A DNA stretch of 64,000 nucleotides from Turritopsis dohrnii (Eukaryota; Cnidaria; Hydrozoa; Anthoathecata; Oceaniidae): contig BQMF02000423.1 of NCBI GenBank assembly GCA_027922465.2, forward strand, positions 248,001 through 312,000, given 5' to 3'. A program made the position numbers and the translations under genes. Numbering within the stretch: position 1 is the stretch's first letter; the number at the start of each line of letters is the position of its first letter. Positions 55,453 to 64,000 of this stretch are shown piece by piece. Below the pieces are notes generated by a model. The model was given only the letters and a program-made list of their open reading frames with translations, was not told the origin of the DNA and searched no databases.

Positions 55453-55473
55453 AAGAAAAGTCATACTGCATAA
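55255..55473 (+). CDS. Asp-run acidic ORF (72 residues)
   Basis: The ATG at 55255 follows a poly-T/CAG acceptor-like tract. The product has two Asp runs (GAT)n flanking a helical Glu/Lys segment (ELLELKKEEREKYADFIND). Both runs are coded by microsatellites (about 55300-55326 and 55421-55453), so the length is expected to vary. Confidence 0.4.
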
Positions 55474-55479
55474 AATATT

Positions 55480-55900
55480 GAATTTATATCACGCTTTAAA
55501 GATGAAGTTATTGTTGGTGATGGTGATGGTGTTCCTGCTGCTGCTTTTGAAACTGATAAGGAGAAGGGTATCGAGTTAAGTTATTTTAATTTTGGCGATA
55601 CTAATTTAAAAGAGTTAAGTTACGCGAAATCACTTATCAGGAGAATAATTTCTTATTATTTCTTTGTTAATTGGACTGTTCAGCATGTTGGTAAAGCTGA
55701 TAGCTCTCCAAGCCATCATTGCTGTTGTTGCAGGGAAACCTCTAATTAGACGAAACAGCGTCACCAAACATATTCATGGAAAAGAAAATGGTAAACTTTA
55801 CTCAATCTTCCTAGTACATGTCAGAAATGATTTGCGTGAACCAAATGTTTCTATGACTTTGTCTTATTTAATTCATGTCATAAGTGATTTGAATTAATTA
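55480..55900 (+). pseudogene. Degenerate ORFs of the virus-like element
   Basis: One frame reads NIEFISRFKDEVIVGDGDGV through KELSYAKSLIRRIISYYFFV to a His-His-Cys cluster (SHHCCCCRE) and a stop near 55748. Another continues RRNSVTKHIHGKENGKLYS to 55897. Probably parts of one protein broken by frameshifts. The His/Cys cluster could bind metal. No family assigned. Confidence 0.3.
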
Positions 55901-55904
55901 CTTA

Positions 55905-57069
55905 ATGACGAACATAGTCAAAGATTTAGTTTCAATATTTACGAATTATCATTAAAAATTAAAAAAGTTCAAAACAATTTTCAATTTTCACAACATATTG
56001 ATTCCCAAATTTCAACAACGACAACAAAAGGCAAAGACTTGTACTCTTTTCTCACATCGATATCTTTGGATAGAAGGATAAGTAGAAAGATAAATATTGT
56101 TATGAAAATAGTAAACAAAGTTCCAAGTTTTACAGTTATAGATAGTTTAGATGATTTCTATAAAGTACTTGAAAAAGATAAATATTTAAGTAAAGTCACT
56201 GTTTGCAATGTGTGTTGTGGAATTTTAAAATGTAAACGAGGCAGTGTTTAAAACGAAGCACATTTGAAATTGTGTAAGAGCAATTGGATGAAACTAAAGG
56301 TAGCTGAACACAATCCTTTTGCTTGTAAATACATTAATAAAACTTTGTCGTACGATAGTGATGTTTATCGCCTGCAAATTACGCCTGTTGAATTTTATTA
56401 TGATTTTGAAACTACAGTTTCATTTGATCTAACTAATTTTGAAAATGATAACGATGAAGATGATGAAAAAAAAAAATTAAACATTACGAAAACATGTCGG
56501 CAATGAAAGTCATGTCTTTTTGTGTTGGTGTTATTTTTCATCTGCCTTTGAATTTAAAACCGTTTGTTTGGTACAAATCGTGTATCGATAACAAATTGAA
56601 ATTAGCAGACATGTCTTTCTTACCAGACTATATTTATCGTTATATAACAAACAAATCTTTTAAGAACATGCCACGTATTTTAGACGCGTACAAAAGAAAA
56701 TCGTTGTCATTGTCAACAGTTATGACAAGTCAAATAGCTTTGACAGGTTTTGCAATTAAAAGGTTTTTTAAGCATGAAGTAGCTATATGTAACAATCAAT
56801 TAAGGATAAAAGAAAAGAAAGATTATTATGAACAACATCAAATAACAAAGTGTTGCATATGTGATTTTGCCATAACAAACCGTGATGTAACAGGCGATCT
56901 GTGTCATAATTTCGATTTAGTTTGTTTTAAAATGAAGCAATTAGTATTCAGCAAAATAGAAGATTTTTCAAGATTAATAGATTCTGTAAATAACACCAAT
57001 TTCGATGTTGCAGTAGATACAATTGTTTGTCTTTCAAATTTTATCAGTTATGTGGAAACAGAGGTATAA
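55905..57069 (+). pseudogene. Family-B DNA polymerase N-terminal half, virus/Maverick-like
   Basis: In one frame with a single in-frame TAA at 56249-56251: FSFNIYELSLKIKKVQ, a zinc-finger-like CNVCCGILKCKRG ... HLKLC, then EFYYDFETTVSFDL. The last is the Exo I motif (Asp-x-Glu) of type-B polymerases. A shift in the A-run at about 56467-56477 leads into the second frame (MKVMSFCVGVIFHLPLNLKP, and CCICDFAITNRDVTGDLCHN). That frame contains a Cys/His cluster like the one found between exonuclease and polymerase parts in protein-primed polymerases of Maverick/Polinton-type and related animal DNA viruses. No palm motif (DTDS-like) is present; the frame is cut at 57069 by the DIRS-like fragment. 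It is an old endogenous copy and cannot be functional. Confidence 0.55.
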
Positions 57070-58023
57070 ACAGAGGGATTTAGTACCTTCTGCTGAGTTG
57101 GTGTCTTGATGAAAGGCATGTCGTACTCTTTTATCAGAGTCAACACTTTTGGATCCTGAGTTATCAACTTCCAGGAATCCTCAAAGTTTTTCAGTCTTCC
57201 TGCTGATGAAAGTATAGTTGGAATAGTTTTTCCAGAAAACTAATTTTTTATTTGAAGATAAGCGTTTGGAAGATCTTCCTCTGGAATAACCCTTGAAACT
57301 GTGTGGAAGTTGGGAAAAGGTGCCAGGTGGACTGGAAAACTTACTGAAGTTGAATTTTCTTGACTGTTGTTGATTTGCACCTCCTTGATTTGGTGGTCGA
57401 TAGCCTGTCTGCTATTTTGAATAGCCAGTTCTGTTTCGGGTGTAAGTGTAATTTCCGCCCCCAACAACCCTTCCTTGATAATGTTGTTGAGGGCCTTTTT
57501 GAAAGGGTTGTTTGCTACTTGATCTTGGTGTCACTTTATTGGAAAAGACTGCTAATGTCTGTTTCTTGGATTTTGTGTTCTCGATCAAATAATCTTGAAA
57601 TTTCTTGCCAAACAGATTACCGTCATTGCTTTCCATCAAATCTTTGAGCTTTAACATCTCTTCAGTGTGGGTGGATGTAGAAAAAATGGCAGATGATATA
57701 TTGTGACGACCATGATAAACAATGGTGTTACTGCACTGCGCTAGGAGCAAAACAGTCTGCTCCATGAACTCTTTCATATCTACCAATGGGACTGAGTCTG
57801 TCTCTTCTTCAGATTTCAATGTATTTTCTATGTGTAACTAAAGTTTGCTCATTGGTCCCATGACATCATGGACTTTCTCTTGAATTTTAGTGCGAATATT
57901 GTCCCAATTCTGTTCTGAGACTTTTCTCTTCTCTTTGAGAACATCTTTAATGAATGAATCAAGTTTTTTGACTGAGTTTATATTCCTCGGAAAGGGGCTT
58001 TTCTTGAAAATGTTATCTTTCAC
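57070..58023 (-). pseudogene. DIRS-like retrotransposon fragment (Gag end to RT start)
   Basis: Minus-strand frames read KKLDSFIKDVLKEKRKVSEQ, a helical Gag-like region KVHDVMGPMSKL, then LLLAQCSNTIVYHGRHNISS and GNLFGKKFQDYLIENTKSK with a Gly/Arg/Gln-rich end. After a frameshift comes FPVHLAPFPNFHTVSRV. Between 57240 and 57070 it continues AGRLKNFEDSWKLITQDPKV. The last segment is like the start of the RT ORF in DIRS-type tyrosine-recombinase elements, and the Gag-like part matches the ORF1 that accompanies them. Recombinase and RT core are absent. It interrupts the polymerase relic at 57069. Confidence 0.6.
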
Positions 58024-58089
58024 TTACCCTTCAGTGACATATTTGCATATGTTCGTTCACATACACTACCAAGTCCAAAAACATCGAAA

Positions 58090-58410
58090 TCGGTCAACGT
58101 CAATCGTTATAATTAGCATTAATACGAAAACGCTGACCATCAATATGTTTGATTTATCGGAAATTTTGTCTATTGATCATCAATAACTTGTTGAAAAAGT
58201 AAAAATTGAAGTTAACGGTCAATAGAAAAACATGGTCGTTTATACAAATATTGACGATAAATAGGTTGATATTGATCGTCAATAAGGAAATTGACGATCA
58301 ATACGTTGAAATTGACGATGGTGTATCTAAATTGGTCGTCAACAAGAAAATTAAGGGTAATTCGTTGCTATTGACTGTCAGCATAATATTTTGACGAACA
58401 ATCTGTAAGA
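58090..58410. repeat. TTGACGATCAAT-motif array, left
   Basis: At least eight copies of 'attgacgatcaat', 'ttgatcgtcaat' or near variants, in both orientations, spaced 25-45 bp. It matches the motif of the 60955-61270 array. Confidence 0.75.
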
Positions 58411-58557
58411 GCACTAAAGATGTCGCCATTCCCTGCCTCAAACAGCTATAGATAATTTTGTTTTACTTTTCCTGCGTGCTAGTTTAGTAACTGATATTAA
58501 TTTTTAGCCTCGCACTTGACTTATAGAAACTGTACGACTGTGAATGTTCATGGCTTA

Positions 58558-58805
58558 AAAGCTGGATCTCCACTAGACGAAAAACTTCGCGCGAAGCGAT
58601 TTTTTTCGCGACGAAAAAATTACTGCAATGTCATTGGTTTAGAATTTGACGATCGTCATTCGCATGACGAAAAGTTAAAAGTCATTTCTACTTTTCATCG
58701 AGAGAATAGCTTCGCCGCGACCATCAGTTTTACTCTTCTGCGCATGTGTCGTCGCGTAAACTTAATACGATCGTCTTAAAAATCGTCTAGTGGAGATCCG
58801 GCTTT
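58558..58805. mobile_element. 248-bp MITE
   Basis: Terminal inverted repeats: AAAGCTGGATCTCCACTAGACGA at 58558-58580 and the reverse complement at 58783-58805 with one mismatch. The interior is richer in CG dinucleotides ('cttcgcgcgaagcga', 'ttcgccgcgacc') and non-coding. No unambiguous target duplication, although TTA lies at the left flank. Confidence 0.8.
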
Positions 58806-58809
58806 AGCA

Positions 58810-59750
58810 TTTTTGAGAAAAGTAGCTTTGTATGGTCGTTAGACTTGAGCAAGTTATTTTCTTAATAGCTTTTAATTATATTTATTTTCTGTTCTAGCTT
58901 TTATTAAAAGAAAAATGTACAAGAAAGTAGACACTTAGCTAATCAAATAGAAAGACAGATCCGATAATGGTTAAATCGATACTTCGAGAAATATGGAGAA
59001 TTAAAGGAAATGGGCAGAGACCTACAGTTTAGACAACGGATAAATAATAGAATAGAGATCAAGAAAAGACGCCGATGTTTGGAATCGTTTATTATTCCTT
59101 GATAATTCAAGTCAGAACTATGCTTAGAAATCTATTTTGTAATTTTTACGCAGGTTACTAGTCTATATTGTAATACGTTACATATAATATAAAAAAAGTT
59201 AGGAATTATACATACAAGTATACATATTTTGGAAATCAATAAAATAATATAACTAATAAATAGAATAAATAGGAATAAGTTAAAATTCCGAAATAAAAAC
59301 CTTTACTAAGAAATTATGCTTGTACTAACTAAATGCTACTCGTTTTGAAAAGATTTCGAGCTAGTAAAAAATGTTGTTCTGTTGATGAAGTAACAAAATA
59401 AGGTTAACGTTTAGTAGTATTCTTCTGACTGTTTGGTGAATTTTAAGTTAAGCCTTGTATTTTTTGCCCTAAGCTTATTAAAAATTGATATCATTTAAAA
59501 AAAGTACTTTTCTTTGTACTCAAGATACATATTTTCAATATCGTGAATATTTAAGATTTTCACCGAACGGTCATCAATTTTTTCAGTAAGTGGAATGGCG
59601 AAAATGAACTGGCTTTGCGCAACAACTTTTTTTTTTCGTTCTTTGCATATTCCATTTGGTCTGCCACTCGTCAACCTCGATTTCTTTAACCTCCCCTTCT
59701 GCCAGCCTCTCTCCCACTCTGGCTATCGAATAAACCTTATCCCACGCAAT
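58810..59750. other. Non-coding 3' flank
   Basis: AT-rich, no gene supported. It may include the 3' untranslated region of the 59756-60916 gene. Confidence 0.4.
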
Positions 59751-59755
59751 TGCAA

Positions 59756-60916
59756 CTAGGGAGTCAGGCTCGACATATTAGGGGGGTATGGTTTTTCCTC
59801 TTCGTCTGCTGTTTCAACATCATTGTGCAGGGCTGTCGGATTCTGTACAACGGCAGCCCTCTTCTTTGCGAAATTTTTTCTTACGTCGTCATAGGTTGTT
59901 CCCAGCTCCTCGGCCTTTTCCCTGTTAATATAATAGCATTTGCTCAAATTAATTGCACTTGTCAGTTGGAAAATACTTAAAAGATATTTGAACTGTATGT
60001 ATTAAAATAAAAAATCAACTTACTTCATTTTCTGTGAACAACGCTTAGAGTTTATATACATGCGAAGTTTTTTGTCAAATTTCCTTAAATTAGGCGTATT
60101 TAAGGGGACGTTGATCTTCGATAATATCTATAATAAAATTAAGTTTTAGTAAGAAGTGTACAGCCAACACCTTCGAACCTCGAAAATCTTTGTGACATCA
60201 ATGATAGTAAATGTAAAAATAAGTGTAATGGAATAATAACACCCATTACTTACGAAGTTGTTGGCGTTGCCAATATTGTAGGGGTTGACTTTATTCCAAT
60301 CCTTGTCCATGAGATTAAATTTCTCGACAGCGTGAGCAGCCCAATGCTGGAAGAAAAAACAATAACATCAATTTAATAAACTTTGTATTATCTCATATAT
60401 GAATCAAATTATACGCAAATTTTACGATGGAAGAGGAAAGATCCAGGGGGTTTAAACATTCTTAGTCGATCTTGAACGTTTGTTTGCTTTTTTAAAATGT
60501 ACGCAGACGATCAGTTTTTATCGTCTGCAGACAAGAGACAAAAACAATTTTCAGCAATGGAATGGCATCCTTGTTTAATAGAATTAAGACAGATAAAATA
60601 AATAACAATTTACCAAATACATTCGATGCGCGTAGCTGTTTTTTTTGAAGCATTCTTCCTCGATCACGTAATTTTCCTTTTCACAGTCTTTGTGACGAAG
60701 CCAAAATTGGTACAGTTCGTCATATGACGGAAATCCTTGTTGGTTTTGTTGTTGTCTTTCTGGATGCATAGTATTGATGGATGGATGATGGATAGTAGAT
60801 GATGCTTGTTGTATAGTGTCATGCGAATTTCCAGGCAAAGTTGAAAAGTCATTGAAATCACAAAACGAATTTTGAGTTGAACTTGAATTCAACACTGTTT
60901 GAAGTCCTTGAAGCAT
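59756..60916 (-). CDS. Intact four-exon gene, 221-residue protein, unrecognised
   Basis: Minus-strand exons 60916-60614, 60346-60254, 60127-60024 and 59921-59756 have consensus splice sites (for example TTCCAG, TATTATAG, GTAAGT). They join without a stop to 221 residues. The first exon is polar and Gln/Ser-rich (HPERQQQNQQG), then aromatic and charged (YDELYQFWLRHKDCEKENY). Exons 2-3 read HWAAHAVEKFNLMDKDWNKV, then LNTPNLRKFDKKLRMYIN. Exon 4 is charged (EKAEELGTTYDDVRKNFAKK) with an acidic, Pro-rich end. No known domain is recognised. It could be an accessory protein of the DNA element whose repeat arrays flank it on both sides. Confidence 0.6.
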
Positions 60917-60954
60917 TATGACTGCAAAGTCCCGCCAGAAACTGATAATGTCTA

Positions 60955-61270
60955 TATGTGGAGGTCAATCCAGGAAATTTATAGTCAATACAAAACATTG
61001 ACCGTCAATTTGTAAACATTCGAAATATAGGGCTTTCTCCCGAAAAAATTGATCGTCAATTTGTAAACATTCGAAATATAGGGCTTTCTCACGAAAAAAT
61101 TGATCGTCACTTTGTAAACATTCGAAATATAGCGCGCTTTCTCACGGTAAAATTGATCGTCAATTTAGAAACATTCGAAATATGGGGCGTTCTCACGTTA
61201 AATTGCTAGTTTGAAAAGTTACAATCAAATCCAGAAAATTAATTGTCAATCGATAAAATCCCATCGTCAA
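60955..61270. repeat. TTGATCGTCAA tandem array, right, unit about 57 bp
   Basis: The unit 'aaaattgatcgtcaatttgtaaacattcgaaatatagggctttctcacg' is repeated about four times (61005-61200). Looser 'gaccgtcaat' and 'attgtcaatcgat' copies lie at both ends. It is just upstream of the start of the 221-residue gene, so it may act as promoter or element end. Confidence 0.85.
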
Positions 61271-61438
61271 CTAAAAAAATTTACTTTCAAACCATATAAA
61301 TCGATTAAATATTTTTTCATAAACACATTGGTTTGAGATATCGTAAGAGCAACTACAGAGTAAATATAATGGCGTCTTTGATTTCCGTTAAAAAGGTGAG
61401 ATAAATGCATAGAGATATTTCAAGGGATATTTTTTCAC

Positions 61439-64000
61439 TTGACACTCTCCTCCACATGTTATTTCTTGTTATTATCGCTTTCAGGTGTCAGATGCTATTG
61501 CCAGACATATCAATGTTCTGGTTCTTTTAAAAGTGAGGCAACAGTGAAAAGACATGCTAAGGCTGACTTTGAGAAACAAAGGTCGGAACCTATTCCTGAA
61601 ACTCAAGGCCTACGTTTACAAAATGTTCCATTTTATCCGGCACTGTACGAAGATCTATGCCTGAAAACCCCACTCTATGATGGTGCATCAATATCTGTAC
61701 TGGATCGTGTTTTCTTAGAAATGCGCAAATTTGTGTCACACCCCAATCAAACAAAGATATCGGTAACAGAGAACCTAAAGTATGATAAAATGTACAAACT
61801 ACCCAAACCTAACCAATCATGTTCTTCTTTCGAAGAAGCAAAAAAACTCATAAAAAATATGCTTGTGCCACTCGAATGATATGATGTCTGCGTTAATGAC
61901 TGTATTGTGTATAGGAAAGAACAATCAACTTTGGATACATGTCCAAAATGTATTTCTCCTCGCTTTTCGGGTAGCAAACCAAGAAAAGTATTCAAGTACT
62001 TTCCAATTGGACCTAGAATCGCCAGGATCTATCAAGACGAAAACCTTGTGCGAATACTTCATGCCCATGGTACCAGGCAAAGCGAACGGTTTCATCAGGG
62101 ATATTTGGGACACGGAGCGATGGAAAGTCGATTGGTTTGGGAAGGACGGGATAATGAAAGGTGATGGGAATGGCATTGTGCTAAACTTTTGTAGCGATGG
62201 AGTCAATCCATTCAAGACGATGCATCTAATTTATTCGATGTGGCCACTGATGCTCTCGATTCTCAATTTTCCAATTGCTCTCAGAAAATCTGTTGGGGGC
62301 ATCTTGTTGGTTGGTATCATCCCTGGAAATGGCCGAAAAGAGGCATAAGACTTAGATCCTTACGTGGATATTTTGGTTGATGAGCTGATGAATCTCAGTG
62401 AATGTCACATATACCATGAACCATATATGAAGGCTCCCCTATCCATAAAGGTCAAACTTTTACAGTATGTTTTAGACTTTCCAGCAATAGGAAAATTGTT
62501 ACGTCAGCCTGGGGTTGGATCGATTAAGGCATGTTCGTGGTGTGGCATAGAAGGATGCTATTGCCATTCATTAGGGAAAACAGTATACATGGATAGCAGG
62601 AGATACCTCAAATCAAACGACCCATTGAGACGAAGCAATTCATTTAAGAGTGTTGAATTGAGAGCTCCACTTTGCGCGACATCTGTTGAGAATGAAAGAT
62701 CGTTGAGAACCAGCTATGATGGTCTAAAAAACCAAAATCAAAAGAAAAAGTTTGCACGGGAGCATGGTGTGATAGGAGTGTACACATTCATGAGACTTCC
62801 ATACCATCAATACCATAAAGACTACCAGCCGGATGGAATGCACACCATTGCAGACGTCGTTCAAACTATAATCATGTGGCTGGTTGGAGGGTTATCGGAG
62901 AGTAAGTTGAAAGAGGCAGAAGATGAAATGCAAACGGTTAAAAGGAGAAAGATTGAGGACAAGTTCGTTGTATTAACAAAAGAAGAAAAACAGTTGGGCA
63001 ATCAACGGTGTAAACAGCTTGTCTTCCCAAAAACCTGTTCTGGATTCAAGGGGACATATTTAACTCACCAAAGGTTATACTGAAAAACACGCATGGTTGG
63101 ACTGAGGTAGTTTAGATTTTTTAATTTGTTTTTTGCAAAACAAATTTTGGGACAATTTTTTAACCTTGAAATGGAAAAAATCTCTCTGCTTGCATTTCCA
63201 TTTTTCAAATATCTAGTAATGCGTTTATGGAAAAAAAATTATTTTTTTTTCAATTCTAGTACTCATCTAAGGGCCTTTGGAAGTTCTTGATTAAAGATTG
63301 TTTACCAACCAACCAAAGAAGGACGCTCACATATTTTTTCGACACACTGCGAAAGCTCTATTCGAAAAAGTTTGCCAAGGTTGATTTGCAGAACTTGGAA
63401 GACAACTTGGCCGTAGCTTTGACATTATTGGAGCGTGATTGTACTGTATACTTGTCAAATGTCACGACCCATATCTTACGCCATATTGTCGAAAAGATTG
63501 CAGATAACGGTCCATTGTATAGTAGCTGGATGTTTCCGTTCGAAAGGTTAAATTCATGGATCACACGTCGTGCAATGAACCGAAGCAAAACGGAGGAGTG
63601 CATCATGGAAACTGTCCAGGTAAGAGTTAAACCTGAAAAAGCACAGTGGGGGAGATGGGGTTAACGTTACAGTATTCCTGAGCTTTCTGTCTGTCTTTAG
63701 ATTTAAGATTGGGTGCTGTATTCTCAGTACATTGATAGATTTAGCCATCTTCGTGACCAAGACAATAGTCTCACAGAAACCATAAATCGTGCATTTGAAC
63801 GTGATGGTATTGTCTCAAGTGAACACAATGGAAAAGAGTATATCTTGAACAGACGACAACAACAACAAATTGGATTTCTGGCATCCGAGTCCATCTTGCA
63901 GTATGATTGCCTTGATAGCCCACTAAGATTGATGTGTGATGACGTGACCTATCGAGTTGGCGATATCATCCACCTGCACGGATTGAAAAAGTTTGGAGAA
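61439..64000 (+). pseudogene. CACTA/EnSpm-type transposase (tnp2 + DUF4218), decayed, runs off window
   Basis: An N-terminal Cys/His finger-like part (CYCQTYQCSGSF...KRHAKAD) leads to LVPLE, an in-frame TGA (61877-61879), then YDVCVNDCIVYRKE, TCPKCISPRF and KVFKYFPIGPRI. This is the usual tnp2 start. A frameshift near 62060 continues IVLNFCSDGVNPFKTMHLIY and SMWPLMLSILNFP, the tnp2 core. An in-frame TAA at about 62346 precedes DLDPYVDILVDELMNL. After an intron (about 63080-63258) DUF4218 follows: WKFLIKDCLPTNQRRTLTYF, LTLLERDCTVYLSNVTTHIL, GPLYSSWMFPFERLNSW. An exon from about 63700 (DWVLYSQYIDRFSHLRDQ) runs off the window, with a stop just after its presumed acceptor. At least three disruptions make it a pseudogene. 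Confidence 0.8.

Noticed and set aside
55207..55464. Minus-strand ORF with poly-Ile runs
   Set aside because: It is the antisense of the (GAT)n tracts in the plus-strand Asp-rich ORF.
58030..61270. CRISPR-like array from regularly spaced TTGATCGTCAA repeats
   Set aside because: The host is eukaryotic, the whole unit is repeated with no unique spacers, and no cas gene is present.

Overview
The window is eukaryotic and AT-rich. It has spliced genes with consensus GT-AG introns, long introns and spacers, dense simple repeats and the remains of many transposable-element families. Three things point to an early-branching animal, most likely a cnidarian with a sponge as the alternative: a stand-alone P2X7-type C-terminal domain, a Ras/Rit-like GTPase, and a mixture of hAT, Helitron, DIRS, CACTA, Mutator-like and IS3EU-like elements. 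This placement is an inference from content only. No rRNA, tRNA, CRISPR array or bacterial-style operon was seen.

Layout. 0.3-3.3 kb: a possible terminal exon, an intact P2RX7-C domain ORF, and a converging DDE-type transposase-like gene with one in-frame stop. 3.3-7.5 kb: non-coding repeats. 7.5-14 kb: a hAT transposase relic split by two younger DNA transposons. The first (7770-11559) has terminal inverted repeats, a 6-bp target duplication, a four-exon IS3/integrase-like transposase and an intact alpha-kinase gene on the opposite strand. The second (11935-13851) is a 1.9-kb non-coding element with palindromic TTACG-rich arrays just inside its ends. 14-23.5 kb: mostly non-coding, with two exons of a Ras-family GTPase and a complex tandem-repeat block. 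23.5-28.7 kb: two different small gene families, each present as an oppositely oriented pair.

29-39 kb: repeats, a gene built of 21-27-nt micro-exons (31030-32079), and a Helitron Rep/helicase gene on the same strand that is broken by an 0.86-kb insertion. 39.6-42.6 kb: a short hAT N-terminal protein followed by a chain of phase-1 exons, two of them tandem duplicates. 43-49.7 kb: minisatellites, a foldback element, a Mutator-like fragment and a two-exon acidic protein gene. 49.9-53 kb: decayed LINE, PIN/XPG-like and Mutator-like pseudogenes. 53.2-57.1 kb: a decayed virus-like element with Asp-rich ORFs and a type-B DNA polymerase N-terminal half, cut at its 3' end by a DIRS-like fragment. 58-61.3 kb: an intact four-exon gene for a 221-residue protein between two arrays of a TTGATCGTCAA motif. 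61.4-64 kb: a CACTA/EnSpm (tnp2 plus DUF4218) pseudogene running off the window.

Most apparently intact coding sequence lies in, or next to, mobile DNA. The most unusual items are the transposon carrying an alpha-kinase, the micro-exon gene beside the Helitron, the phase-1 exon chain at 41-42.6 kb, and the inverted paralogue pairs at 23.5-28.7 kb.
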